Shown here piece after piece: positions 37,174 to 45,848 of a stretch of 64,000 bases of DNA; the first letter of the stretch is position 1, and the number at the start of each line of letters is the position of its first letter. The position numbers and the translations under genes were made by a program. Below the pieces are notes generated by a model, which saw nothing but the letters and a program-made list of their open reading frames with translations, made no database searches and was not told where the DNA came from. The DNA lies in contig JARWZZ010000011.1 of assembly GCA_029866125.1 (NCBI GenBank), positions 62,001 through 126,000 on the forward strand, given 5' to 3'. The DNA is from Limnobacter sp. (GTDB taxonomy: Bacteria; Pseudomonadota; Gammaproteobacteria; Burkholderiales; Burkholderiaceae_B).

Positions 37174-38137
37174 TACAAGGGTGAGCACTTCAGCCAAATT
37201 GGACTTGTCGGGTTCTGTAGCGCCAGCCGCGCTGCAGATTCCCGAGATGCCCGCTGAAGTTTGGCGCAAGGGCGACCTACTGCGCTCGCAATTTCACCTC
37301 AAGTCCCGCGAATTTTTTGAATGTGAATCAGTTCTCGCAGTGACAGGCATTGAAAGCGGTATTACCGCATTGGCGAGGCTTTTTCAAACTTGGTATGGCT
37401 CCATGCGGGTTGTGCTGGCAGAGCCTTGCTTTGACCAATGGGATGTGCGTTTTCGCCGAGCCAGCCATGTTGTTTTGGACTGGCCTGTGGACATGATTTT
37501 AGAAGGCGAAATTCCTGAATGTGATGTGGTCGTTTTGGGGCGGCCCGTCAACCCCACCAGCCAAATGGTTTCCATTGAGGTGGCCAAAAAAATTGCCAAG
37601 CGCCTGCGTGCGGAAGGTGGTTGGTTAATTTTAGATGAGGCTTACATCGATTGGTCAGGTGAAGAGTCCTACACCTCGTTCATTGAGGACATGCCTGCAA
37701 TTGTGCTGCGCTCCATGGCGCCATTCACAGGCCTTTCAGGGGCCAATCTGGCCTTTGTATGCGGTACCAAATCAGTGTGCCAAGCCTTGCTGGAAGAAGT
37801 GGGTACGCAGGCCGTGTCCGCCGCACAATGGTGGCTGGCTTTGGAGTACTTTAAATCCGAATGTTGGCGTGAAAGTCAGATGGCCGATTTGGCAAAAAAC
37901 GTACTCCGCCTAGAATCCTTGTGGCGCACGCGGCTTGGCGATCATGTTGAGCTCATACCCGGCGGGTACTTTTTAAGTTTCATGCATCCAGAATGCGGAA
38001 AGTGGGCGCACCACCTTGAGCTGCAAGGTATTTTGGTACGCCTTTACTCTGGCGAAGAAGACATCATCCGTTGTGCCATCCCAAGGGATGAAGAATCCTG
38101 GAGCCGACTCAGCTTGGCCGTTGCCAGCCTTCCGTAA
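37163..38137 (+). CDS. CobC/HisC-like aminotransferase-fold protein lacking the PLP lysine
   Basis: 324 residues of the fold-type I aminotransferase family, nearest in style to CobC/CobD threonine-phosphate decarboxylases. The N-terminal TGIESGITALARLF loop, the RPVNPTSQ segment and ILDEAYIDW (Asp that contacts the pyridine nitrogen) are kept. The active-site segment reads LRSMAPFTGLSGANLAF where the family has LRSF(S/G)KFFGLAG(L/V)RLGF. The Schiff-base Lys is therefore Pro187 and the phosphate-binding Arg is Asn195. It is unlikely to be a normal PLP enzyme. No cobalamin or histidine genes are nearby. It overlaps spoVR by 11 bases, so it is probably translationally coupled to it. Confidence 0.8.
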   Translation: MHIDTRVSTSAKLDLSGSVAPAALQIPEMPAEVWRKGDLLRSQFHLKSREFFECESVLAVTGIESGITALARLFQTWYGSMRVVLAEPCFDQWDVRFRRASHVVLDWPVDMILEGEIPECDVVVLGRPVNPTSQMVSIEVAKKIAKRLRAEGGWLILDEAYIDWSGEESYTSFIEDMPAIVLRSMAPFTGLSGANLAFVCGTKSVCQALLEEVGTQAVSAAQWWLALEYFKSECWRESQMADLAKNVLRLESLWRTRLGDHVELIPGGYFLSFMHPECGKWAHHLELQGILVRLYSGEEDIIRCAIPRDEESWSRLSLAVASLP

Positions 38138-38141
38138 TTTC

Positions 38142-38612
38142 TTATTGGCTAGACCTCAACGGCTGCTCCACCCCCCTGTTTTTGCCCTGAGTTGAAACAA
38201 TCAAAGTCTTCAAGATACGATCCTGCGGAAACTGCCCATTTTTATCAAAAAAACTGTACACCAGCGCCAAACCGCTTAGGCTTAAGGGCCAACAAAGCAT
38301 GTAGCGCAGTATCGCAGTCACTGCACCCACAGGCTTGCCATCCTCAGTCACAACCTTCAAGTGCCAGGTTTTCATGGCCAAGGTTTGTCCACCATGCGTC
38401 CAAAACCACACAAAATAAAAGCCAATTACAAAAAACAGCCACAGTTGGCGTTCATGTCGCAGCGTCAGGGCATGTCGGCTTTGGGTCAAGGTATCAAACA
38501 GGTAACCCGCAATGAATATCACTCCAAACAGCAGCATCGCCTCATACAGCATGGCTGCAGCTCTTCTCTTACGGCTTGGGCTAAGCAAGCCGTTTTCCAT
38601 CAATCTGTCCAT
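38142..38612 (-). CDS. RDD family membrane protein
   Basis: 156 residues with three to four hydrophobic segments (~20-42, 58-73, 102-120). RRAAAMLYEAMLL at the start and GGQTLAMKTWHLKVV in the middle are typical of RDD proteins, although Glu replaces the first Asp of the motif. Function of the family is mostly unknown; some members affect ion or stress tolerance. A second ATG four codons in is also possible. It follows the DUF3106 gene on the same strand. Confidence 0.82.
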   Translation of the reverse strand: MDRLMENGLLSPSRKRRAAAMLYEAMLLFGVIFIAGYLFDTLTQSRHALTLRHERQLWLFFVIGFYFVWFWTHGGQTLAMKTWHLKVVTEDGKPVGAVTAILRYMLCWPLSLSGLALVYSFFDKNGQFPQDRILKTLIVSTQGKNRGVEQPLRSSQ

Positions 38613-38651
38613 CTAATTAATTACTGCCTAATGTGTAAGAAGGGTGTTTGC

Positions 38652-39131
38652 CTAACGTGTATACGCCGCAGCCCCAGGGGGCAGGGTGGGGTTGGTTTGG
38701 GTTTGCCTGCGCTTTTGTTTCTGCTCGTCTTTTAAACGCGCCCGCTGTTCTTCGTCCAAGGTTTGGTAGTTTTGCCAATTGGTAGAGCTTTCCTCCATCC
38801 GCTTGGCTTTCAGGGCCCTAAAGTTTTCGCGCGCAACGCGTCTTTCCTCTGGGGTCAGCTGGGCCCAAGCGGCAACCCGTTGCCTCATCTTTTCCTGTTT
38901 TTCGGGGGTGGCGGTTTTGTAACGCTCAGCCACTTTCAACCATTTGCGTTGGTCCGTTTCTGGCAGTTTGTCCCATTGCGCCCGCATTTCAAATAAAAAC
39001 TCCTTGTTTTCATTCGACAGCTTATTCCAATTTTGCGCCGCAAAAACCGACACACTTTGGGTCAACAGCACAAGGGTCAACACACCAAAAAGCAGCCAAT
39101 CTTTAAGCTTGGAGCAACTGAGCACCATCAT
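38652..39131 (-). CDS. DUF3106 domain protein, exported
   Basis: 159 residues from ATG 39131, which has GGAG five bases upstream. A signal peptide (LLFGVLTLVLLTQSVSVFAA) precedes a very charged helical region with repeated W-x-x-L-(T/S)-x-E elements (NWNKLSNENKEFL, QWDKLPETDQRKWL, AWAQLTPEERRVAR), the DUF3106 pattern. It lies between DUF3619 and RDD genes in a sigma-factor block common in Burkholderiales. The spacing recalls Spy/CpxP-like periplasmic chaperones, but this is only an analogy. Confidence 0.85.
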   Translation of the reverse strand: MMVLSCSKLKDWLLFGVLTLVLLTQSVSVFAAQNWNKLSNENKEFLFEMRAQWDKLPETDQRKWLKVAERYKTATPEKQEKMRQRVAAWAQLTPEERRVARENFRALKAKRMEESSTNWQNYQTLDEEQRARLKDEQKQKRRQTQTNPTLPPGAAAYTR

Positions 39132-39144
39132 GACTTCTCCATAC

Positions 39145-39633
39145 TCAAGTGGCGGGCGTTTCAGATGAAGGTTCCACTTCCAGCTCGGGTTCCTCAACAG
39201 GAATCATGCTACGGCGCAAAACCTCACCACTGTAGTTCACAAAGCCAGGGTCTAGAAAAGCCTCGGTGGGTAGGTCATCGCCCAAAATTTCGGCATCCAC
39301 CTCAGCGAACTCGCCCAAGCGTTTGTCCTCAAAGCTGGACGTTTCTTCGATCACACCCACCGCGGCCACAAGCACAAACATGGCACTCATGGCAAAGGAC
39401 ACCACTGGCTTGTTCATCCAACCAAAAGTGTCGTTCAACCAATTGTTCAAAGCCGAGCCTGTGGATGCCTTAGCTACCCTTGCCGACTTGGCACCCGGCA
39501 CTTCTACTTTTTGCACTTTGAGCGCAGCAGCCACTGCAGCATTCAGCTTCAGTTGAATATGGGGGGGTAACGCGTTGGCGGATTCGTCCAGCAATGCCCG
39601 GACTTTCAAGCCTGTTTGAAATTCGTCTGTCAT
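39145..39633 (-). CDS. DUF3619 family membrane protein, probable anti-sigma partner
   Basis: 162 residues with an N-terminal cytoplasmic part, one transmembrane helix (~75-95, VSFAMSAMFVLVAAVGVI) and an acidic outer part. The start overlaps the stop of the sigma gene as ATGA, implying coupled synthesis. This position and topology are those of an anti-sigma factor, and DUF3619 members in Burkholderiales sit next to RpoE-like sigma factors. Direct function is inferred. Confidence 0.82.
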   Translation of the reverse strand: MTDEFQTGLKVRALLDESANALPPHIQLKLNAAVAAALKVQKVEVPGAKSARVAKASTGSALNNWLNDTFGWMNKPVVSFAMSAMFVLVAAVGVIEETSSFEDKRLGEFAEVDAEILGDDLPTEAFLDPGFVNYSGEVLRRSMIPVEEPELEVEPSSETPAT

Positions 39634-40190
39634 AACTTAAGCCCTTTTTGTGCCAACACTTCAGCCAATGCCTTGCATGCCCTAGAACAGTGCGTTTTTA
39701 CACTGCCCTCAGAGCAACCCATCACTTCGGCTGTTTCCGCCAAATCCATCTCTTCCCAATAACGCAGAATGAAGGCTTGGCGTTGACGTTCTGGCAAATT
39801 TGATATCGCTTCTTCAATTAAGCGCATTGTTTGTTCGCGCTGTACCTCGTCTTGGGCACTTTCATTGCGCCGGTCGTCTTGCGAATCAAGGCTTTCTAGG
39901 ACGTCGTAATCATCTTCTCCGTCCTTTTGGAAGCTTGAAAACAGGCTGACCCACGTATTTCTGACCTTCTGCCTGCGGTGATAATCCAGAATCGTGTTCT
40001 GTAAAATCCTTGTAAACAGCATCGGTAGTTCGTTTGCGGGTTTGCCCCCATACTTCTCAGCCAACTTCATCATGCTTTCTTGCACAAGGTCCATGGCGGA
40101 CTCTTCGTTTTTAACGGCAAACCAAGCCTGTTTGAAAGCCCTCGTAGAGACCTCTTTCAAAAAACTATCAAGTTCTAGGGTACTTGCCAT
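39630..40190 (-). CDS. ECF-type RNA polymerase sigma factor
   Basis: 186 residues from ATG 40190 (MASTLELDSFLKEV). Region 2 spans ~20-90 (AMDLVQESMMKLAEKYG, LFTRILQNTILDYHRRQK). Region 4 spans ~125-180 (LPERQRQAFILRYWEEMDLAETAEVMGCSEGSVK, a helix-turn-helix). The upstream in-frame extension is not sigma-like and has no ribosome site. The gene leads a four-gene minus-strand block with DUF3619, DUF3106 and RDD proteins. Confidence 0.92.
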   Translation of the reverse strand: MASTLELDSFLKEVSTRAFKQAWFAVKNEESAMDLVQESMMKLAEKYGGKPANELPMLFTRILQNTILDYHRRQKVRNTWVSLFSSFQKDGEDDYDVLESLDSQDDRRNESAQDEVQREQTMRLIEEAISNLPERQRQAFILRYWEEMDLAETAEVMGCSEGSVKTHCSRACKALAEVLAQKGLKL

Positions 40191-40302
40191 AAAAAAGCGG
40201 GGGAAATTGAAATCTAGCCAATTGGCGACCCCCGAAAAATACCACATGCAGCGCACTTCAAACTTAATTTGCTGCAGAGGCATAAAAAGGATTGATTTTA
40301 GG

Positions 40303-40331
40303 TTGACCAAAAAATCATGAACTTATATGAT
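40303..40331 (+). promoter_or_regulatory. Sigma-70 promoter of the ilvIHC operon
   Basis: TTGACC (40303-40308), a 17-base spacer and TATGAT (40326-40331) give ten of twelve consensus bases at ideal spacing. Transcription would start near 40338, a few bases before a short leader ORF. Confidence 0.8.
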
Positions 40332-40346
40332 TGCGGGCTACCCTTT

Positions 40347-40379
40347 ATGTCTCTAGTTGTTCAGCATATCCTTGTTTGA
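40347..40379 (+). CDS. Putative ilv leader peptide (attenuator)
   Basis: ATG TCT CTA GTT GTT CAG CAT ATC CTT GTT TGA encodes MSLVVQHILV. Six of ten residues are Leu, Val or Ile, the products of this pathway. It is the first ATG after the predicted transcript start, with only ~9 bases of 5' leader and no good ribosome site. By analogy with enterobacterial ilv leaders, ribosome stalling here would choose between the hairpins just downstream. The role is inferred. Confidence 0.5.
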   Translation: MSLVVQHILV

Positions 40380-40404
40380 ACGGTAAAAAGACGCGCTAGG
40401 GCGC

Positions 40405-40438
40405 TGTACCAGGTGGTACAGATGCCCATGGCCAACCT
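40405..40438 (+). promoter_or_regulatory. Mutually exclusive hairpins in the ilv leader
   Basis: TGTACCA-GG-TGGTACA (40405-40420) is a perfect hairpin. CAGGTGG (from 40410) can instead pair with CCAACCTG (40431-40438) with one bulge. The two share bases, so only one can form. A third hairpin CCCGA/TCGGG follows at 40440-40454. No long T run is present. Confidence 0.5.
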
Positions 40439-40588
40439 GCCCGACACGATCGGGTTGTGATCGCCAGCGCTTTGCGACATGTCCAAACCCACAAGGTTGT
40501 TCATCTCATATAAGCCTGTGCCCCACGGCAATGCGATCCAGGAAGGCATCCGACCAATGTCCCGTGGATTTTGTCAGGATTACTTATT

Positions 40589-42301
40589 ATGGAAATGACC
40601 GGCGCGGAAATCGTTGTCAAGTGTCTCGAAGAAGAAGGTGTTAAGCACGTATTTGGCTACCCCGGTGGCGCAGTGCTTTACATTTACGATGCAATTTTCA
40701 AGCAAGAAGGTTTTGAGCACATTTTAGTGCGTCACGAGCAAGCCGCTGTGCATGCTGCAGATGCCTATTCACGCTCAAGCCAAAAAACAGGTGTTTGCCT
40801 AGTGACCTCCGGTCCCGGGCTGACCAATGCCGTTACAGGCATTGCCACTGCTTACATGGATTCAATCCCAATGGTGATTTTGTCAGGCCAAGTGCCTACG
40901 CATGCCATTGGACAAGACGCTTTCCAAGAGTGCGACACTGTGGGCATCACACGCCCCTGCGTGAAGCACAACTTCTTGGTCAAAGATGTTAGAGACCTCG
41001 CCCGTGTGATGAAAGAGGCCTTCTACATCGCCCGTACCGGCCGCCCAGGCCCAGTGCTGGTTGATATTCCCAAGGACATCACCATCCACAAGTGCGACTT
41101 TGACTATTCCGCACCTGTGAACATGCGTTCCTACAACCCAGTGGTCAAAGGCCACCACGGTCAAATCAAAAAAGCTGCCCAGATGATTCTGGAAGCCGAG
41201 CGCCCCATGATTTACTCGGGTGGCGGTGCAATTTTGGCCGATGCGTCTGAAGAATTGACGCGCTTGGTGGAGTGGGTTGGCGCACCTTGCACCAACACTT
41301 TGATGGGCTTGGGTGCATTCAAGGCTTCCGACAAAAAGTTTGTGGGCATGCCCGGCATGCACGGCACTTACGAAGCCAATTTGGCTATGCAGAACTGCGA
41401 CGTTCTAATTGCCGTCGGTGCTCGATTCGATGACCGGGTTATTGGTAACCCCAAAGATTTCGCGTCCATTCCACGCAAAATCATCCACATCGACATTGAT
41501 CCATCCTCCATCTCCAAGCGAGTCAAAGTAGACGTGCCTATTGTTGGTAACGTCAAAGATGTGCTTGTTGAGCTGATTGGCCATCTCAATGATTCAGGCA
41601 AAAAGCTGGATCAGGGCAAGCTGCAAAGCTGGTGGGCTCAGGTTGACAAGTGGCGCGAGCGCAAGTGCTTGGCCTATGCACCTTCCGATGAGGTTATCAA
41701 ACCTCAATACGTGGTGGAAAAACTTTGGGAAGTCACCAACGGGGATGCGTTTGTGACCTCAGACGTAGGCCAACACCAAATGTGGGCTGCCCAGTATTAC
41801 CGTTTTGACAAGCCACGTCGCTGGATCAACTCCGGCGGTTTGGGCACCATGGGCGTGGGCTTGCCCTATGCCATGGGTGTTCAAATGGCCAACCCAGATG
41901 CGCTGGTGGCCTGTATCACAGGCGAAGCTTCAATTCAGATGAACATTCAAGAATTGTCCACCTGCTTCCAGTATCACTTCACGCCGAAAATCGTGAACTT
42001 GAACAACCGTTACCTGGGTATGGTGCGTCAGTGGCAGCAACTTGATTACGGTTCACGTTACTCCGAGTCCTACATGGACGCGTTGCCCGACTTCGTCAAG
42101 CTGGTTGAGGCATACGGCCACATTGGCATGCAAATTACAAAGCCTGCTGATGTAGAGCCCGCGCTGCGTGAGGCATTTGGCAAGTACAAAGACCGCCTCG
42201 TGTTCATGGATTTCATCACTGACCGCACAGAAAACGTGTGGCCCATGGTGAAAGCCGGCAAGGGTCTCTCAGAGATGCTGCTCGGTTCCGAAGAACTTTA
42301 A
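40589..42301 (+). CDS. ilvI: Acetolactate synthase large subunit
   Basis: Catalytic subunit, 570 residues, for the first common step of valine/isoleucine/leucine synthesis (ThDP, FAD). The catalytic Glu is in VRHEQAAVHAADAY. The ThDP-binding region reads ITGEASIQMNIQELSTC, with Glu in place of the usual Asp of the GDG motif; from memory this variant also occurs in other betaproteobacterial enzymes. ATG 40589 has AGGA nine bases upstream. ilvH follows after 19 bases, then ilvC. Confidence 0.96.
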   Translation: MEMTGAEIVVKCLEEEGVKHVFGYPGGAVLYIYDAIFKQEGFEHILVRHEQAAVHAADAYSRSSQKTGVCLVTSGPGLTNAVTGIATAYMDSIPMVILSGQVPTHAIGQDAFQECDTVGITRPCVKHNFLVKDVRDLARVMKEAFYIARTGRPGPVLVDIPKDITIHKCDFDYSAPVNMRSYNPVVKGHHGQIKKAAQMILEAERPMIYSGGGAILADASEELTRLVEWVGAPCTNTLMGLGAFKASDKKFVGMPGMHGTYEANLAMQNCDVLIAVGARFDDRVIGNPKDFASIPRKIIHIDIDPSSISKRVKVDVPIVGNVKDVLVELIGHLNDSGKKLDQGKLQSWWAQVDKWRERKCLAYAPSDEVIKPQYVVEKLWEVTNGDAFVTSDVGQHQMWAAQYYRFDKPRRWINSGGLGTMGVGLPYAMGVQMANPDALVACITGEASIQMNIQELSTCFQYHFTPKIVNLNNRYLGMVRQWQQLDYGSRYSESYMDALPDFVKLVEAYGHIGMQITKPADVEPALREAFGKYKDRLVFMDFITDRTENVWPMVKAGKGLSEMLLGSEEL

Positions 42302-42320
42302 TCAACAGGAGAAACACACA

Positions 42321-42812
42321 ATGAGACACATCATTTCCGTTCTCCTCGAGAACGAACCCGGCGCTCTGTCCCGCGTAGTTGGCTTGTTTTCAGCCCGTGC
42401 GTACAACATTGAAACCCTCACTGTTGCACCCACTGAGGACAAAACCCTTTCCCGCATGACCATCGTGACATCCGGTTCAGACGACGTGATTGAGCAAATC
42501 ACCAAGCACCTGAATCGTTTGATCGAAGTGGTCAAAGTGGTCGACCTCACAGATGGCGCGCACATCGAGCGCGAACTGATGTTGGTCAAGGTACGCGCAG
42601 TGGGCAAAGAGCGTGAAGAAATTAAGCGCACCTGCGATATTTTCCGCGGGCACGTGATTGACGTCACCGACAAGTCCTACACCATTGAATTGACGGGCGA
42701 CAACACCAAGTTGGATGCCTTTCTTGAAGCGATGGACGCCTCCGCCATTCTTGAAACTGTCCGTACAGGCAGCTCAGGCATTGGCCGTGGCGAACGTATT
42801 CTTCGCCTGTAG
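42321..42812 (+). CDS. ilvH: Acetolactate synthase small (regulatory) subunit
   Basis: 163 residues: N-terminal ACT domain (HIISVLLENEPGALSRVVGLF), which binds valine for feedback inhibition in the family, and a C-terminal ALS_ss_C domain. CAGGAGA lies upstream of the ATG. Length and motifs are normal. Confidence 0.97.
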   Translation: MRHIISVLLENEPGALSRVVGLFSARAYNIETLTVAPTEDKTLSRMTIVTSGSDDVIEQITKHLNRLIEVVKVVDLTDGAHIERELMLVKVRAVGKEREEIKRTCDIFRGHVIDVTDKSYTIELTGDNTKLDAFLEAMDASAILETVRTGSSGIGRGERILRL

Positions 42813-42874
42813 CCTGTAGTTAGAACACGCAGTGACAACGAATTGAAACCCGATTTACCCGATTTAGAACCTAA

Positions 42875-43900
<1,026 letters not shown>

Positions 43901-43968
43901 TTTTTTGCTGAGTACCCAGAAAACATCATTTTTTAGGTGCAGATCTCGGGTATTAAGTGGAAAAACTC

Positions 43969-43998
43969 ACAAAAAGGCACCGCAAGGTGCCTTTTTGT
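43969..43998 (+). terminator. Rho-independent terminator after ilvC
   Basis: A 13-bp perfect stem ACAAAAAGGCACC / GGTGCCTTTTTGT closed by a GCAA tetraloop. Confidence 0.93.
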
Positions 43999-44040
43999 CT
44001 TATAAAATCTAAAGTACTTTAATAACAACATTGGAAACCT

Positions 44041-44685
44041 ATGAATTATCCGCATCCCCTGATTGCCCGTGAAGGCTGGCCGTTTTTGGCGGTCACTGCC
44101 GTGATTGCACTTGCGCTTCAGTCCTTTGATTTGACATTCTTGTCAGTCCTGGTGTGGATCTTCTTCCTGTTTGAACTCCAATTTTTCCGCGATCCTCCCC
44201 GTTACATTCCAAGCCAAGCCAATGCAATCGTGTCCCCGGCGGATGGTCGCATTGTTGCTGTCGAGCGGGTTGAGGATCCATACGCCCAGCGCGACGCCTT
44301 GAAAATTTCAGTTTTCATGAACGTGTTCAATGTTCACTCCAACCGAATTTCCATGGACGGAGAAGTCAAAAAAGTGGCTTATTTCCCCGGTTTGTTCGTG
44401 AACGCAGATTTGGACAAAGCCAGTACCGAGAACGAACGCAATGCAGTAGTGATTCAAACCGAATCCGGTGCCACCGTCACTCTGGTTCAGGTGGCTGGCC
44501 TCATTGCCCGCCGCATTTTGTGTTACGCCAAGCCAGGCGACAAAGTGGAGAAGGGCCAGCGTTATGGCTTTATCCGCTTTGGTTCACGTGTGGACGTGTA
44601 CCTTCCGCCAGACAGCGTGCCCAAGGTTGCCATTGGAGACAAAGTGTCAGCATCCTCCACCATTCTTGCTGAGCTGGTGGGGTAA
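44041..44685 (+). CDS. psd: Phosphatidylserine decarboxylase proenzyme
   Basis: 214 residues, the short (archaeal-type) form. It makes phosphatidylethanolamine. An N-terminal membrane segment is followed by [13 protein letters not shown] and [11 protein letters not shown]. The self-cleavage site Gly-Ser in [13 protein letters not shown] generates the pyruvoyl group. The next gene, pssA, makes its substrate and starts six bases later. Confidence 0.96.
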   Translation: MNYPHPLIAREGWPFLAVTAVIALALQSFDLTFLSVLVWIFFLFELQFFRDPPRYIPSQANAIVSPADGRIVAVERVEDPYAQRDALKISVFMNVFNVHSNRISMDGEVKKVAYFPGLFVNADLDKASTENERNAVVIQTESGATVTLVQVAGLIARRILCYAKPGDKVEKGQRYGFIRFGSRVDVYLPPDSVPKVAIGDKVSASSTILAELVG

Positions 44686-44690
44686 ACAAT

Positions 44691-45509
44691 ATGGGACCGC
44701 GTCGTAACAGGAATCGATTCAAGGTGCCACGACCTTTTTCTAGTGCACCTGGAGTCACGCCCAGAGTCCCCAGAAAGGGCACCTATTTGCTGCCCAACTT
44801 GTTTACCACCGCGGCCTTGTTTTTTGGCTTTTTCGGTATTGTTCAAGCCATGAACCACCAATACTCCGTAGCTGCCATGGCGATTTTCATTGCCATGGTG
44901 CTGGACAGTTTGGATGGTCGGGTCGCCCGTATGACCAACACGCAAAGCGCTTTTGGCGCAGAATACGACAGTTTGGCGGACATGGTGTCCTTCGGCGCCG
45001 CGCCCGCATTGATTGTGTACGAATGGGCGCTGAAAGGCATGGGTAAAATGGGCTGGGTGGCTGCGTTTGTATACGTCGCATGTGCTGCCTTGCGTTTGGC
45101 GCGGTTCAACACCAATTCCGCAGTCATTGACAAAGCTTGGTTTCAAGGTCTGCCAAGCCCAGCCGCTGCAGCGCTGGTTGCGGGTTTTGTGTGGGTTATG
45201 GACGATGTCAAGATGGCCGGTGCAGACCTTAACTGGTTTGCATGGGGTATTACCCTGTATGCGGGTTTAACCATGGTGTCCAGCGTCCCATTCTTCAGTG
45301 GGAAAGACTTCCATTTCCGCAAAAGCGTACCTTTCTTGGTCTTGGCCATGATTCCACTCGCATTTGCATTGGCATCCCAAGATCCACCCAAGGTGCTATT
45401 CGGTGTGTTCGTTCTGTATGGCTTGTCTGGTTATGTAGTCTACATAGTCAAGAAACTACGCGGCCAGCGAATTTCGGTCATGGACATAGAACGAGATAAC
45501 CATTTTTAA
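44691..45509 (+). CDS. pssA: CDP-diacylglycerol-serine O-phosphatidyltransferase
   Basis: 272-residue membrane enzyme making phosphatidylserine. The CDP-alcohol phosphotransferase signature D-G-x2-A-R-x8-G-x3-D-x3-D is intact, running from DSLDGRVAR through AEYDSLADM. About seven helices are visible. It has a basic N-terminal tail. It is coupled with psd. Confidence 0.96.
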   Translation: MGPRRNRNRFKVPRPFSSAPGVTPRVPRKGTYLLPNLFTTAALFFGFFGIVQAMNHQYSVAAMAIFIAMVLDSLDGRVARMTNTQSAFGAEYDSLADMVSFGAAPALIVYEWALKGMGKMGWVAAFVYVACAALRLARFNTNSAVIDKAWFQGLPSPAAAALVAGFVWVMDDVKMAGADLNWFAWGITLYAGLTMVSSVPFFSGKDFHFRKSVPFLVLAMIPLAFALASQDPPKVLFGVFVLYGLSGYVVYIVKKLRGQRISVMDIERDNHF

Positions 45510-45530
45510 ATAGATTGATCAATAAATTCA

Positions 45531-45571
45531 ATATCACGAGGGCTGGCATTATTCGGTCATCGTGATATATT
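45531..45571 (+). promoter_or_regulatory. Candidate leuA promoter overlapped by a 9-bp inverted repeat
   Basis: CTGGCA (45543-45548), a 17-base spacer and TATATT (45566-45571) form a fair sigma-70 promoter. ATATCACGA (45531-45539) and TCGTGATAT (45560-45568) are exact inverted repeats flanking and overlapping it, which suits an operator. A start near 45578 would be just before the leader ORF. Confidence 0.5.
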
Positions 45572-45580
45572 GAAGAGACT

Positions 45581-45757
45581 ATGAAACAGAACAGCGTCAT
45601 CGCAAACACCTATCAAGATTCCGGCATGCCCACGAGCACACCGGTAGGGCTGTTTGCGCAGTTTGATGCAGTTCGCGTTCCAGGCTTTGGCTCATTTTCA
45701 AGCCTACCAAGCCTACTACTACCCTCCGGGGGACGACTGCGCCCAGCGCGCAGCTAA
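45581..45757 (+). CDS. Putative leuA leader peptide with clustered rare Leu codons
   Basis: 58 codons, ATG to TAA, with GAAG five bases upstream. Near its end it reads AGC CTA CCA AGC CTA CTA CTA CCC: four CTA Leu codons within six (45704-45721). Enterobacterial leuL leaders also use a run of CTA codons as their leucine sensor. Directly after the cluster comes CTCCGGGG, complementary to the leuA ribosome site. The peptide ends [19 protein letters not shown]. No protein family is recognised. Confidence 0.65.
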   Translation: MKQNSVIANTYQDSGMPTSTPVGLFAQFDAVRVPGFGSFSSLPSLLLPSGGRLRPARS

Positions 45758-45841
45758 AAATCCCCCTCTAGGGCTCCATAAGCCCGGCTGGGTCTGCATA
45801 GACCCAATTGAAGTGTTGTATCCTTCCCAAATACCCCGGAG
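45724..45841 (+). promoter_or_regulatory. Anti-Shine-Dalgarno pairing element of the leuA leader
   Basis: CTCCGGGG (45724-45731) is the exact reverse complement of CCCCGGAG (45834-45841), which contains the leuA ribosome site GGAG. GGGGGA (45728-45733) can alternatively pair with TCCCCC (45761-45766). The two structures share G residues and exclude one another. Confidence 0.55.
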
Positions 45842-45848
45842 AAAAACC

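Larger units (their letters stand above)
40191..40588 (+). promoter_or_regulatory. ilv operon leader region
   Basis: 398 bases without a long gene. It holds the ilv promoter, a short BCAA-rich leader ORF and alternative hairpins, listed separately. The left ~110 bases are the upstream side of the sigma-factor gene; no clear promoter for it was seen. Confidence 0.7.
45510..45848 (+). promoter_or_regulatory. leuA leader region
   Basis: 339 bases between pssA and leuA. It contains a candidate promoter overlapping a 9-bp inverted repeat, a 58-codon leader ORF with a Leu-codon cluster, and a sequence complementary to the leuA ribosome site, each listed separately. A GGGTC/GACCC hairpin lies further down (about 45790-45806). 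Confidence 0.75.

Noticed and set aside
40422..40460. Second short ORF (MPMANLPDTIGL) in the ilv leader
   Set aside because: Only three of twelve residues are branched-chain and it overlaps the hairpins; the ORF at 40347 is the better leader candidate.
42848..42865. Two tandem ACCCGATTT copies before ilvC
   Set aside because: Too short and only two copies; no link to a known regulatory element.
45654..45848. 65-codon N-terminal extension of leuA
   Set aside because: No family similarity, no ribosome site at 45654; GGAG seven bases before 45849 fixes the start. The region is better read as a leader ORF in another frame.
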